The position numbers and the translations under genes are program-made. The notes under the pieces are model-generated. The model was not told where the DNA came from, ran no database searches, and was given only the letters and a program-made list of their open reading frames with translations. Source: DOZZ01 sp963792655 (lineage in GTDB: Bacteria > Acidobacteriota > Terriglobia > Bryobacterales > Bryobacteraceae). From it: DNA of 64,000 nt. The stretch covers positions 62,001 through 126,000 of the forward strand of contig CAWBWU010000001.1 of NCBI GenBank assembly GCA_963792655.1, given 5' to 3'. Within the stretch, counting starts at the first letter, position 1. Every line of letters begins with the position of its first letter. Positions 1 through 9,430 of this stretch are shown here, one piece after another.

Positions 1-291
1 CTGATCAACGACCGCATTGGCGATCACAAGATCGTTCTTGTAACGGCTGCGGACAACGCATCCGTCAGATCGTTTCGCGTGAGCGATGCGGCGCAGGAGT
101 TCTACCGAGTCACTGACGGTGCGGCTGTCATGATGGACTCCGGCACCGGGAGTAAGTGGAACTTCCAGGGTTGTGCCATCGAAGGACCGGCGAAGGGCAC
201 CTGCTTACCGCCGGTACACATGCTGAAAGACTACTGGTTTGACTGGCGGGAGTATCATCCGAACACTACCGTCTTTCACAAGCAGTATTAG
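1..291 (+). CDS. DUF3179 domain-containing protein, C-terminal fragment
   Basis: The reading frame is open from base 1, so the gene begins left of the window and only about the last 96 residues are present. The fragment carries the DUF3179 hallmarks: a D-S-G-T-G-S-K-W stretch followed by a Gly-rich turn, then a Pro-Pro-V-H loop, a Y-W-F-D-W block and a terminal H-P-N-T-x-V segment. The family has no established reaction that I can state. The GTG at 79 is an internal codon, not a start. The TAG stop overlaps the stop of the convergent glycosyltransferase gene (TTAG at 288-291). Confidence 0.8.
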   Translation: MINDRIGDHKIVLVTAADNASVRSFRVSDAAQEFYRVTDGAAVMMDSGTGSKWNFQGCAIEGPAKGTCLPPVHMLKDYWFDWREYHPNTTVFHKQY

Positions 292-1754
292 CGGCTGCCG
301 ATCTCGTAGCACTGCATCGAAAAACCCGCCTGAGTCCATTCGCGTACCAGATGTGCGTTCAGTATTCGTTCCACATCGTGGCCGGAAGCTTGCGGATGGT
401 ATCCGTAAAAGCGTTGAACAAAGCTACCGCCGGCTCTGCTTCCAAATAGATCTAGTGGATCCCAGAGAACGTTGTAATAGATCAGCATACGCGCGCCGCT
501 GCCCTGTAAGCTCTCGATACTTCGCGGCGTGAAGTCGCTCACTTCTTTTACTTTGAGCGCGTGACTCACGAAGCCAAACTCAGGACGCCGCAACGCCCCA
601 CCCATCGGAAAGCTGGTCGCGATGGTGTCGTGCGGGAAAGTCTGTTCGGCGAATTGTGCTGCTTGTAGTTCGAGGTTTACGAACGCCGTCCACGCCAGGT
701 TGTTCTCCAACGGAAACGGGTAAGGCGGATTGATAAAGATTCCCGCCAGCAGTAAGGCTACAAACGCAGCTGCGCCAACTGTCCTGAACGGGCGGGCCAA
801 ATGGCCGAGCGCAGTCGCGAACGCCGCGAACGCGAGCGGGAAGACCGGCAGCAGATAACGGTCGAGCACCGCGCCGCCGGCAATCGAGATTACGACAACA
901 TGAGCAGCCGTCAAGAGAGCTGCGACACGCCAGGCACGCGTCTGAAAAATCCCTGCGCGTCGCACAAACACCAGCGCCGCGAGTCCGATTACATTGCCGT
1001 TGGCAACGAAGAGAAAGTAAAACCGGCGGAGTATCGCCAATGCCAGACGAACCGGATGCAACGGATAGTAGACGTTGTACTCAGTGAACTCAGCGTTCCC
1101 GAACCAGTGCCCCGTGGATTTGTGTAACAGAACGAGCCACGAGAACAGTGCCGGAACCGGTAGCAAAAACCACGTGCAGTCTCGCCAGCGCCGCTCTTTC
1201 GCGAGCCATACAGAAAACACAACGGGAGCCACGATGCCTGTCTCTTTCACCAGCACCAACGCAACACAAACCAGGGCGCTAAGTACGATGCGTTCTTTGA
1301 TGAAGAGCCAGAACGCGAGTGCGAAAAGTACCATCGCCGGCATATCTAACTGCGCCATCATCGCCTGAGAGAAAAAGAGAGGATGCAGGGCGAGTAACCC
1401 GGCGGCGCAGAGGCCCGCGCCGGGCATCTCGCTTCCCGCTAAATCTTGAGTAACAAGAAAAGTGAGAACCAACCCGGCGGCGGCGAGCATCAACATAGCG
1501 ATACGCGTCGCGGCAACAGAGTACCCGAAGATAGACCATACGCCGGTTAAGAACGCCATTAGCCCGGGCGGGTGAACGTTCGGGATAGTGGAGTAAGGGA
1601 TCAGCGCGCCTGAATGATAGAGGTCAAGCGAGGCCGGAACAAATTGCCCCATTTCATCCCAAAAGTACGGAAGGTGAAAAAATGGGGCGTGAGTAGCAAG
1701 CAGAAATGCAACGGCGAGGAACCCCGCCGCGGCTATCTGCCGGCGGCTAACCAT
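288..1754 (-). CDS. GT39/ArnT-like polyprenyl-linked glycosyltransferase, multi-pass membrane protein
   Basis: A 488-residue polytopic membrane protein. It has an N-terminal hydrophobic segment followed by a Y-F-W-D-E loop near residues 30-35, the position of the essential acidic residue in dolichyl-phosphate-mannose and ArnT-type transferases. About ten further hydrophobic stretches follow, with a soluble C-terminal part of about 130 residues. Family knowledge suggests transfer of a sugar from a polyprenyl phosphate donor on the outer face of the inner membrane; the acceptor cannot be inferred. It lies immediately after the DUF3467 gene (boundary at 1754), so the two are probably co-transcribed. 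No frame break is seen. Confidence 0.75.
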   Translation of the reverse strand: MVSRRQIAAAGFLAVAFLLATHAPFFHLPYFWDEMGQFVPASLDLYHSGALIPYSTIPNVHPPGLMAFLTGVWSIFGYSVAATRIAMLMLAAAGLVLTFLVTQDLAGSEMPGAGLCAAGLLALHPLFFSQAMMAQLDMPAMVLFALAFWLFIKERIVLSALVCVALVLVKETGIVAPVVFSVWLAKERRWRDCTWFLLPVPALFSWLVLLHKSTGHWFGNAEFTEYNVYYPLHPVRLALAILRRFYFLFVANGNVIGLAALVFVRRAGIFQTRAWRVAALLTAAHVVVISIAGGAVLDRYLLPVFPLAFAAFATALGHLARPFRTVGAAAFVALLLAGIFINPPYPFPLENNLAWTAFVNLELQAAQFAEQTFPHDTIATSFPMGGALRRPEFGFVSHALKVKEVSDFTPRSIESLQGSGARMLIYYNVLWDPLDLFGSRAGGSFVQRFYGYHPQASGHDVERILNAHLVREWTQAGFSMQCYEIGSR

Positions 1755-2041
1755 TACTGAACGATCGCAGTACTGCCCTGGGGTTCCAGCCGGATCTCGC
1801 CAAACGCGGCTTCGTACTGGCTAATGTTCTGATTCAAAACATTCATCAACGCTTTTGCTTGCTGCGGGCTGATGTAGACACCCTGAAAGTTCTGGATCGA
1901 CACCGATTCCTGAGTCTGGTTGACCAGTCCGAATGACAGGAAGAAGTCCCACAAGCTGACCCGCACCTGGACACTGTTGGCGTAGTGCTCCCGGTATTCA
2001 GCGTCTTTTTCAAGCCGGATGGTAGGTTGCGGCACATTCAT
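1754..2041 (-). CDS. DUF3467 domain-containing protein
   Basis: A 95-residue soluble protein whose whole length matches the DUF3467 pattern: Y-A-N-S-V-Q-V near residue 20, a W-D-F-F-L-S-F-G core, a Y-I-S-P-Q-Q-A-K segment and an ending with Y-E-A-A-F-G-E-I. The family is small, widespread and of unknown function. The stop codon touches the start of the downstream glycosyltransferase gene, which suggests translational coupling. The ATG at 2041 faces the zinc-ribbon genes across a 110-bp divergent region. Confidence 0.8.
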   Translation of the reverse strand: MNVPQPTIRLEKDAEYREHYANSVQVRVSLWDFFLSFGLVNQTQESVSIQNFQGVYISPQQAKALMNVLNQNISQYEAAFGEIRLEPQGSTAIVQ

Positions 2042-2092
2042 AACTTTCTATCGTGACCCAGCGGAGCCATTCACGCAAGACGTTACATATTT

Positions 2093-2108
2093 TGGCAGAA
2101 CCTTTGCA
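2093..2108 (+). promoter_or_regulatory. Sigma-54-type (-24/-12) promoter
   Basis: TGGCAGAACCTTTGCA places GG at 2094-2095 and GC at 2106-2107 with exactly ten bases between them. This matches the RpoN consensus TGGCAC-N5-TTGCA at all but one position. It lies about 45 bp before the ATG at 2152, leaving room for a short leader with a good ribosome site (AGAGGAG). It is the best such site I found between genes. A sigma-54 activator gene lies in this window at 18929-20276, but no link is shown. Confidence 0.6.
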
Positions 2109-2151
2109 TAGGCATCTGCGTCAGTACAGGCAGTAGCAGAGGAGAAACATC

Positions 2152-2346
2152 ATGGCAGCCCCGAAAATTTCAAGTGTCCCGGCCGTGAAAGGTACGGCCT
2201 ATTGTCCGATTTGCACACACACTGTGCCCGCAATGATTCAGCTTATTGCGAAGCAGCGCCCATCCGTAGTGCCCGGGCAGAAATGCGCGCGCTGCGCATC
2301 AGCGCTCGATGCCGGCATTGTGTTCAGCGTCCAGCAGGCTGCCTAA
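2152..2346 (+). CDS. Small zinc-ribbon-like protein 1
   Basis: A 64-residue protein with two Cys pairs, C-P-I-C near residue 18 and C-A-R-C near residue 45. They are spaced like a treble-clef or zinc-ribbon knuckle pair around a hydrophobic core, and there is no signal peptide or membrane segment. The start is well supported by AGAGGAG eight bases before the ATG, and the gene follows a sigma-54-type promoter. I do not recognise the family. A second Cys-pair protein follows after 86 bp on the same strand. Zinc binding and any role in protein or nucleic-acid contact are inference. Confidence 0.65.
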   Translation: MAAPKISSVPAVKGTAYCPICTHTVPAMIQLIAKQRPSVVPGQKCARCASALDAGIVFSVQQAA

Positions 2347-2432
2347 CACGTGGCCCTCTCACTGTGCGTTCCGTACGGGTACGCACCGCCGTTGTCTGGT
2401 GGGTCAGGATTTGTCATAGTGAAGGCTCTGGC

Positions 2433-2660
2433 ATGAGAGTCCCGAAAACCAAGAGCGAGCCTTCCGCCGAAGTGGCGCCTCCCGAGATTCTGACCACCGG
2501 AATGTTCCGTCCAGACGACAAGCCGAAGCCGCAACTGAAATGCTCGGTCTGCGGCTCCCCGGGCACAGAGGATCATGGCGAGCAACTGTGCTGGGTCTGC
2601 CGCCGCTTGAAGATCAGCGCCTGGCGGGATGTCGAGCAACAAATGCCTGCGCAGGAGTAA
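2433..2660 (+). CDS. Small zinc-ribbon-like protein 2
   Basis: A 75-residue protein read from the ATG at 2433; the frame is open further upstream, but that stretch overlaps gene 1 and looks unlike protein. The N-terminal 35 residues are charged and probably disordered. The C-terminal half has C-S-V-C-G-S-P-G followed after about 12 residues by C-W-V-C-R-R, a four-Cys knuckle. No family is recognised. It follows the other Cys-pair gene and may share its sigma-54-type promoter. The stop abuts the convergent RND pump gene. Confidence 0.55.
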   Translation: MRVPKTKSEPSAEVAPPEILTTGMFRPDDKPKPQLKCSVCGSPGTEDHGEQLCWVCRRLKISAWRDVEQQMPAQE

Positions 2661-2675
2661 CGGCTACGCCGTTTT
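2659..2675 (+). terminator. Short hairpin with T tract after the zinc-ribbon genes
   Basis: AACGGC at 2659-2664 pairs with GCCGTT at 2668-2673 around a three-base loop, followed by TT and C. The stem begins within the zinc-ribbon stop codon and overlaps the last codons of the convergent pump gene. It is a weak intrinsic terminator candidate. Confidence 0.35.
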
Positions 2676-5600
2676 CTTGCTGCGCTCGCCGATGAAGTAA
2701 TAAACGGCGGGCGTTACCAGCAGCGACAGCACCATCGAAGCCAAAATTCCCCCAATTACAGCGATCGCCAGCGGTTGCAGCATTTGAGACCCGGCGCCCA
2801 ACGCCAGCGCGAGCGGAATCATGCCCGCCATGGTCGCGAGCGCGGTCATCAGAATGGGCCGCAAACGGCGCTCGCCCGCCTGCACCATCGCTTCCACCGG
2901 CGCAACACCTTCGAGCCGCAACCGGTTGTCCGCATCGAGCAGCAGGATGCCGTTCTTCGCCACGATGCCGATGACCATGATCAGCCCCATGAACGATGAG
3001 ATGTTGAACGTCGTCCTGGTCACCAGCAGCGCCAGGAAAACGCCGGAAGTGGAGAGCAACGCCGATGACAGGATGGCGAGCGGTGCAGCGAAGTTCCCGA
3101 ACTCGAACAGCAGCACCGTGAACACCAGGATCACTGCGAGGACCAGAACGGTGACCAAATCGTGGAAGGAGCGCTGTTGCTCTTCGTAAGCGCCGCCGTA
3201 CTCAACGCGGATCGACGGTGGCAAGTGCAGCCCGCCAATGGCCTTTTTGACGGCGATGATGCCGTCTCCGAGGTTCAAGCCTTCCAGCCGGCCAGTCACC
3301 GCGACGTTGCGCTGGAGGTTCTCGCGACGGATTTCTGTCTGGCCTGGCGCTTCCTCCACAGTCGCAAGCGCGCCAAGCGTGGCTGTCTTACCAGTGGAAC
3401 TCACCAGAAGAGTGTTCTTGATGCTGTCGAGCGATGCCCGCGCACTATCGGGATACCGCACGCGGACGGTGTAAGCGCGATCGTTCACGACAACGGGCGT
3501 GGGTGTCGGCTCGCCCTGAATAATGGCGCTGGCATCCAGCTCAATTTCTTCGGCAGTGAAGCCCGCGCGTGCGGCGGCTGCAGCGTCGACGTTGAAAGTC
3601 ACCGCGGGACCGCTGATGGTGTTCTCGATGCCGTTCAGCACGTCCACAACGCCTTTGATTTTCTTGATCTCGTCTCCCGACCTTCGGCGCCCACACTCGT
3701 AGCACGTTCGGATCTTGTGCAAACAGTTTGATCTCGATGGGCTCGGGCGAACTGGTCAGATCGCCGATCATGTCCTGCAGCAGTTGGATAAATTCCACGT
3801 TCAGTTGCGGATAGCGGTCGCCGATCTTTGCCCGCAGGTCTGCGATGACTTCTTCGCCGGAGCGGTGGCGGTCCCTCTTGAGCTTGACTGTGAAGTCACC
3901 CGTATTTGCTTCGGTCACTTGGGCAAGGCCTAGCTGCATGCCCGTGCGCTGTGAGGTGTTCTCCACCTCAGGGATCGTGTGGACCAGACGCTCGACGCCT
4001 GCCGTGACGCTCTGCGTTTCTGCGAGCGAGGAGCCTGCAGGCATGATGAAGTCGATGATGAAGCCGCCTTCGTCCATTGCCGGCAGCAGATCCGACCCTA
4101 AATTTTTGTAGCAAAGGTAAGATGCGCCTATCAGAACCACGATCATCACGGTCAGCATGATTCCGTGCGCCAGTGTGAACCGCAGCGCGCGGTCATAGCC
4201 CCTGATCAGGCGCCTCATCACCTTGCCGTTTTCTTCATGCGGCAGGACATTGCCGTCGGCGTCTTTCTTCTCTTTCCGCTTGCCGACAGGTAGTGGCTGA
4301 GCGTGGGAGTCCATGTCAGCGCGAGTCCGAGTGACGTGAGCAGCGCAACGCCGACGGTGACGGCGAGCGCACGGAAGAACACTCCGGTTACGCCCGTGAT
4401 GGCGATCAAAGGGAGGAACACAACAATCGGCGTTACCGTGGAACCGATCAGCGGACGCGTGATTTCGCGCAACGCGCTACGGATGGCTTCGCCCCGGTCC
4501 TGTCCCGCATCGCGGTGCATTACGATGTTCTCGACGACGACAATCGCATCGTCGATCACCAACCCGACGGCAGCCGCGAGTCCGCCAAGCGTCATCAGGT
4601 TAAAGCTCTCGCCCAGCAATCGCATCGCGATAAACGTGACTGCAATCGTGGCGGGGATTACCAGCCCGGCAACCAAAGAAGTGCCCCAATCGCGCAGGAA
4701 CAGAACGAGAATGATCGAGGCGAGCACCAGCCCAATCAAGATTGCGTCGCGTACGCTCTTGATCGAATCGTTGACGATTTCCGACTGATCGTAGAAAGGC
4801 TGAATGTTGACTCCGGGCGGCAGCGTGGTGCGGATGGTCTCCATCTCGTCGTGTACTTCGTTGGCGACCGTTACCGTGTTGCTGTCGGGCTGGCGGTTCA
4901 CGTTCAACAGCACCGCCTGCTTGCCCGTTCGCCGCGACGGCGGTATAAACCGGGCGCACCGAGTTCACTACCGCCGCGACATCGCCAATGCGGACCGGCA
5001 GACCCGAGTTCGTGGTCTTGACGATGATGTTGGCGATATCCGCCTGCGTGTGCGCTTGTCCACTGACCAGACTGAGCACCAGTTGGTGATTGTTTTCGAT
5101 CAAGCCCGGCGAATCGATGAGGTTGCTTTTCTTTACTGCATCGGTCAGCGCGGTCACGACTACGCCAGCCTCGAGCATCTTCGCGGGGTCCGGACGAATC
5201 TCAAATTCAGGTTGATCACCGCCCTGCACAATCACGGTCGAGACGCCGTTCAACTGATTGAGCTGAGGCTTGATGTCATAGGTGGCCATCTCCCACAGAC
5301 GCGTTTGCGGAATGTTTCGCGAGGTCAGGCTGTAGCCCATGATCGGGAACACTGCAAAGGTCAGCGGCTTGGCCGTAACCGTGGCAGTAGCAGGCAACGT
5401 GGCTTGCGCGCGAGCCATCGCGGCATTCACGCGCGCGAGCGTTTCGAACATGTTCACTTTCCAATCGAAGTAAAGATCTACTTCGACGGACCCGCGACTC
5501 GTAATCGATTTCACGCGCTGCAAACCTTGCACGCTATTGACAGCTTCTTCGATCGGGCGCGTGACGGACACCAGCATCTGGTCGATGGGTGCTACCCCGT

Positions 5601-5790
5601 TGTCAACGCCGATAACTATGCGCGGGAACTCCGTGTTCGGGAAGACGGATACGGAAATGGTGAAGGCCAGGTACACACCGGCCGCGATCAACGTCAGGAT
5701 GACGAAGATGATGGGTTTCGCATGCAGCGCGGTCCAATGCTCGTGCTCGGCTGGCGCCGGTGTCTCGACCGGTGCGGGAAGATTGCTCAT
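2664..5790 (-). CDS. RND-family efflux pump, inner-membrane permease (three frame changes)
   Basis: The span encodes about 1,040 residues, the full length of an AcrB-type RND transporter, but the frame changes near 4917, 4287 and 3680. Each is one base, with intact coding on both sides; removing one C at 4916-4917 or one base of the GGG near 3680 rejoins the protein. The porter domain follows the first membrane segment, and the transmembrane-4 motif G-L-V-I-D-D-A-I-V-V, with the proton-relay Asp pair, is present. The family exports drugs, metals or lipids by proton exchange; the substrate is not predictable. The start overlaps the likely true adaptor stop (ATGA). Sequence error is more likely than pseudogenisation. 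Confidence 0.85.
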
Positions 5791-5820
5791 TTCTTCTTGT
5801 CACCGGCCTTATCGTCATCG

Positions 5821-7113
5821 TCATCGGCCTTCTTGGCGCCGGCGCGGCGACTTCTTCTCGTCCTTGTCGTCTTTGTCTTCTTCGCCGGCCTTCTTCACTT
5901 CCACCTTGGCGCCGTCCTGTAGACCGACACCGCCGCTGGTGACTACGTTAGCCCCGGCTTTGATACCGCTCGCGATCTGAACCTTATCGCCGTTGCGAAC
6001 TCCCAATTCCACCTTGCGCTCGTGCGCCACGTTGTCCGCGCCGACTTCCATCACGGCCGTGCCGCCTTCCTGCGAAGGCAGCAGCGCGACAGCGGGAACC
6101 AGCAGAGCGCCTTGCACGACACCGGCGTGCACCGTTACATGCACCGTGCCGCCAGGGCGCAGATGTTCGCCGGGGTTGGGCGCCTGGATCCATACTTCGA
6201 CGGTGGTGCTTTGCGGGTCTACCGCGGGGCTCACGACCGTGACTTTGCCCGTGACCTCATCCGGGCTATCCGTTGCCGCAACGCCTGCGGTCTGCCCGAC
6301 ACGCAGAAATGCGGCTTGTGCCTGGGGCATGTTGACGCGCGCGATGACGCTCGACACATCCATCACGGTAATAACCGCCGATCCCGACGCTGCCATTTCG
6401 CCAGGGAAAACCGCGCGGTCGGCAACAACACCGCTGATCGGGCTCCGAATTTCCGAATAGGATAATTGCGCCTGCGCGGCTTCGAGTTTTCCTCTTGCCG
6501 ATTCAGCCTGACCGGCGGCCGTCTTGACCTCTTCAGTGCGCCCCACGTTCTGCACCGATTCGAGATGCTTCTGCGCGGTCTCGTAAGTGCTTCGGGCCTG
6601 GACATAAGCGACATTCGCATCGTCGACCAGCTTCTTGGCGAGAGCGCCTTCCTGAAACAGCTTGGTGCGGCTATCGACGACGACTTTGGCCGCATCCATA
6701 GCTTGCTTCGAAGATTGCACGTCGGCTTGCGATTTCACGATCTCATCCGGCACCGTTGCGCGGGCGACATTGCGATACGAAGCGTTGGCCTGTTCATAGC
6801 TGCCGCGTGTATCGACGACACCGGCCGCGAGGTCGCGGTTTTCCAGAACTGCGAGCAGTTGGCCTTTGCGCACGTGATCGCCACGGTTCACGTAAAAGCG
6901 GCTGACCGGCGCGCTGATCTTGGGCATCACGGCCGATTGGTCTTTGGCGCGCAGGATGCCTTCAGCTGTGATGATGCGCTCGATCGAGCCGGTGGACACC
7001 GGAGTCAACTGCACGGGTATGACCGGCTCGGCTTCCGCTTCCTTCTTCTTCGAGCATCCGGTAACCAGCAAAGTCGCCGCAAGCGCGGCCATCGTCAGAA
7101 GAGTGATTCGCAT
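5821..7113 (-). CDS. RND efflux periplasmic adaptor (HlyD/AcrA family lipoprotein)
   Basis: A 430-residue adaptor. It starts with a lipoprotein signal ending in L-V-T-G-C (Cys20), then half a barrel-sandwich domain (V-N-R-G-D-H-V-R-K-G-Q-L), a coiled-coil hairpin at about 100-200, the second half (R-S-P-I-S-G-V-V) and a beta-barrel. It bridges the pump and TolC across the periplasm. The frame ends in an odd Arg-rich tail. One base fewer near 5840 would give a Lys/Asp-rich tail stopping at 5787, overlapping the pump ATG as ATGA. I therefore suspect a frame error at the 3' end. It lies 14 bp after the TolC gene. Confidence 0.88.
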   Translation of the reverse strand: MRITLLTMAALAATLLVTGCSKKKEAEAEPVIPVQLTPVSTGSIERIITAEGILRAKDQSAVMPKISAPVSRFYVNRGDHVRKGQLLAVLENRDLAAGVVDTRGSYEQANASYRNVARATVPDEIVKSQADVQSSKQAMDAAKVVVDSRTKLFQEGALAKKLVDDANVAYVQARSTYETAQKHLESVQNVGRTEEVKTAAGQAESARGKLEAAQAQLSYSEIRSPISGVVADRAVFPGEMAASGSAVITVMDVSSVIARVNMPQAQAAFLRVGQTAGVAATDSPDEVTGKVTVVSPAVDPQSTTVEVWIQAPNPGEHLRPGGTVHVTVHAGVVQGALLVPAVALLPSQEGGTAVMEVGADNVAHERKVELGVRNGDKVQIASGIKAGANVVTSGGVGLQDGAKVEVKKAGEEDKDDKDEKKSPRRRQEGR

Positions 7114-7127
7114 TTCGAATGTTCCGT

Positions 7128-8546
7128 TCAGAGACGCCCTGTGAGCGTGCGCATGTTGACCAGCGCGACCGTGTATCTTGTCAACCCGTCATCATACGCG
7201 TTACGCGCCTGAGCGAGTGTGTTTTGCGCGTCGGAAACTTCGAGCGCCGTAGCTTCGCCTGCCTGGTATCGCAGAATGGTGAGCCGCAAACTTTCGGCTG
7301 AGAGATCTTGAGATGACTTGAGTGACGCGAGCTGTGAACGCGCGGCCTGTGCTTCCAGATAGAAGCTGCTGACGTTCGATTGAAGCGTGCGTCGCGCGAA
7401 CCCGAGTTCCATCTCAGCTTGTTTCTGCACCAGTTGCGCCTGGCGAACCTTGCTGCGCGTCGCGCCCCAATTCCAGACTGGAATGATGACAGTGCCTTGC
7501 GCGGAGTAGCCCAGATTCTTGCGATTCTCCGGACCGCGGATGTTCAGCACATTCGCGTCAATGCCGTAGAAGTAATCGACAACCAGCGAGGGGTAGAACG
7601 CTCCACGCGCGGATTTCACAGCGAAGCCAGACTGTTCGACGGTGGCTTGCGCGGCGCGAATATCGGGATTGTTGGTATACGCCTGGGTTCGAAACTCTTC
7701 AACGCTGGGGAGCGGTGTATCGGGCGACATCTCATCCAACGCGCTGTACTGCTGATCCAGATTCGGGAACAGGATGACGCCCAGCGCCATCGATGCCTTC
7801 TGCGCGTTCACTTGCGCGTCGAGCAGGTCGCGCTGGCGCTGCTGCAGCTGGAGCTGCGCTTTGATGACATCGGCATGGGCCACTTCGCCGCCGGCTTCCT
7901 GTTTCTGAGTGATATCGGTGAAGCGCTGCGCCTCTTCCAAACTGCGCCGCGCGTTGGCGAGGTGCCGTTGTGCAGTGATCACCGCATAGTAGTTCTGCAC
8001 GACGGTGGCAACCAGCCCGCGCTGCGCGATGTCGATCTTTGCGCGTGCTGCAGCTTCGGCGGCTTGCGTCCGCTTGTAATCTGCGCGTTTCGTGATCGAA
8101 AACAGTTCGGCATGCGCAACGGCCTGTTCGTTGTAGACGTGCACCCCGTCGTTCGCAATGAAGACACCGGAGGGCGTGCCATTGCCTTGGGTATAGATGT
8201 ACTGGTTGAGCACGTTCAGCGTGGGCAACAGAGCGGCGCGTGCCTGCACCGCGTCCTCATGCGCCGAAGATGCGGCAATGGTGGCGGCCAGATACTGCTG
8301 GCTGAAATTGCGCGCGCGCGTTAACGCGTCGTTCAAGCTGAGCGAGAGCGGTGCGGCGTCGGGTGCGCCGGAATTAGGTGCGTTCGGACTCGAAGGAGGA
8401 GCAGCTTGCGCGGCCGGCGTAACCGGCGGAGCCGCGGCTTGCTGAGCTGCCTGATTGGACGGCGATGGATTCGGGTTCACGGTGGGCACTTGGGCCGCGC
8501 CTGTGCAGCACACCGTAAGCAGGCACGCGTAAAGTGAAAATCGCAT
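7128..8546 (-). CDS. TolC-family outer-membrane efflux protein
   Basis: A 472-residue protein with a signal peptide, an Ala/Pro/Gln-rich linker at about 20-70, and two outer-membrane efflux repeats rich in long amphipathic helices. It ends in a V-N-M-R-T-L-T-G-like segment typical of the family. The start is set at the ATG at 8546 because GAGGAG lies five bases upstream; the in-frame TTG at 8549 is too close to that site. It is first in the TolC, adaptor, pump operon and should form the outer-membrane exit duct. A thioesterase gene lies 58 bp upstream on the same strand. Confidence 0.88.
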   Translation of the reverse strand: MRFSLYACLLTVCCTGAAQVPTVNPNPSPSNQAAQQAAAPPVTPAAQAAPPSSPNAPNSGAPDAAPLSLSLNDALTRARNFSQQYLAATIAASSAHEDAVQARAALLPTLNVLNQYIYTQGNGTPSGVFIANDGVHVYNEQAVAHAELFSITKRADYKRTQAAEAAARAKIDIAQRGLVATVVQNYYAVITAQRHLANARRSLEEAQRFTDITQKQEAGGEVAHADVIKAQLQLQQRQRDLLDAQVNAQKASMALGVILFPNLDQQYSALDEMSPDTPLPSVEEFRTQAYTNNPDIRAAQATVEQSGFAVKSARGAFYPSLVVDYFYGIDANVLNIRGPENRKNLGYSAQGTVIIPVWNWGATRSKVRQAQLVQKQAEMELGFARRTLQSNVSSFYLEAQAARSQLASLKSSQDLSAESLRLTILRYQAGEATALEVSDAQNTLAQARNAYDDGLTRYTVALVNMRTLTGRL

Positions 8547-8604
8547 CAATTCTCCTCGACTTCAACACACCATTCTGAATGCTTTCTGAAAAACAGAGCC
8601 GCGC

Positions 8605-9051
8605 TTATTGCGGCGCCGGAAACTCGCGCCCTTCGATCTCGCCTGCAAGCTTTCGCATCTGATCCGGAATCGGGTGGGGCTTGCCGCTGTTGTAGTCGAA
8701 CATCACGAGAACGCTGGAAGCATCGGCGACGATTCCAAGCTTCGGAGTTACCATCACGTGCTCCATCGTGAGACTGGTGCGGCCGACCTTCGTGAGGCGC
8801 GCGCCGATACTCACCATATCCGGAAAGACCACTGGCTTGCGGAAGTTGCACCCGATTTGCGCAATGATCGGGCCGACATTGCGTTCACGATGCATGCGCA
8901 TCAGACCAAGCTTTTCGCCATACACAATGCGGGCCGATTCGCACCAGCGGAAGTAAAAGACATTGTTGACGTGCCCAAAAGCATCCTGCTCGCCCCAGAC
9001 GACCGGGATCTCGATGACGACGGGGTAAGCGGCGAGCGATTCATGCACCAT
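8605..9051 (-). CDS. Acyl-CoA thioesterase, 4HBT/hotdog family (YbgC/FadM-like)
   Basis: A 148-residue single hotdog domain with the signature D-A-F-G-H-V-N-N-V-F-Y near residue 23, whose Asp is the family's catalytic residue. The length is normal and there is no signal peptide. Relatives hydrolyse short- or long-chain acyl-CoA or acyl-ACP in the cytoplasm; the chain preference is not visible here. It lies upstream of the efflux operon on the same strand, with its own divergent region towards the gene at 9104. A link to efflux is unproven. Confidence 0.8.
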   Translation of the reverse strand: MVHESLAAYPVVIEIPVVWGEQDAFGHVNNVFYFRWCESARIVYGEKLGLMRMHRERNVGPIIAQIGCNFRKPVVFPDMVSIGARLTKVGRTSLTMEHVMVTPKLGIVADASSVLVMFDYNSGKPHPIPDQMRKLAGEIEGREFPAPQ

Positions 9052-9058
9052 AACAGTG

Positions 9059-9086
9059 TAGACAACAGTTAAAACCCCTCTATACT
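9059..9086 (+). promoter_or_regulatory. Sigma-70-like promoter before the 9104 gene
   Basis: TAGACA at 9059-9064 and TATACT at 9081-9086 are separated by 16 bases. Transcription would start about ten bases before the GTG at 9104, leaving a very short leader. The match is by eye. Confidence 0.35.
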
Positions 9087-9103
9087 CCGCCGATAAGCTC
9101 AGT

Positions 9104-9430
9104 GTGGGGCAATTCTGGAAAGACGCGCAGAGTGTGTTTGAAACAGCGACAAAGGCCCAACAGAACGACTCGGCCGACGTGTTGATCCTGGTCGGCGCGC
9201 ACGGACTGCGTGTAGTGCCGGGCGACGGCTGGTCACTCGATGCCGCGCTCCAGCACCACGGCGCGGATGCGGCGTATCACGTGAAACGCAACGGATCTTC
9301 GGTCGTGGTGAACGCGAAATGCGGCGCGGCCGAATGCGAGCTGCGCGGACGCACGCAGCGCAAGGCTGAACTGTTTCGCGACATGAAGCTCTATGAAGTT
9401 GCGCCGGTAAGGACTCTGCTGGCTGCTTAG
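9104..9430 (+). CDS. Hypothetical protein
   Basis: A 108-residue soluble protein with no signal peptide or membrane segment. The GTG at 9104 is the only in-frame start after the upstream stop at 9059, apart from rare codons. The middle reads like a compact alpha/beta domain (a hydrophobic V-L-I-L-V strand near residue 27, then G-D-G-W). Two Cys lie near residues 76-80. I do not recognise a family. The stop overlaps the convergent TPR gene by the shared TTAG at 9427-9430. A sigma-70-like promoter precedes it. Confidence 0.55.
   Translation: MGQFWKDAQSVFETATKAQQNDSADVLILVGAHGLRVVPGDGWSLDAALQHHGADAAYHVKRNGSSVVVNAKCGAAECELRGRTQRKAELFRDMKLYEVAPVRTLLAA

Noticed and set aside
2664..5790. Programmed frameshifting as the reason for the split RND pump
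   Set aside because: The frame change sites lack slippery heptamers and differ from one another, and many unrelated genes show the same pattern.
4804..5922. A 372-residue open frame antisense to the RND pump N-terminus
   Set aside because: It mirrors the pump codons in a GC-rich frame, has no domain or signal and crosses two confirmed genes.
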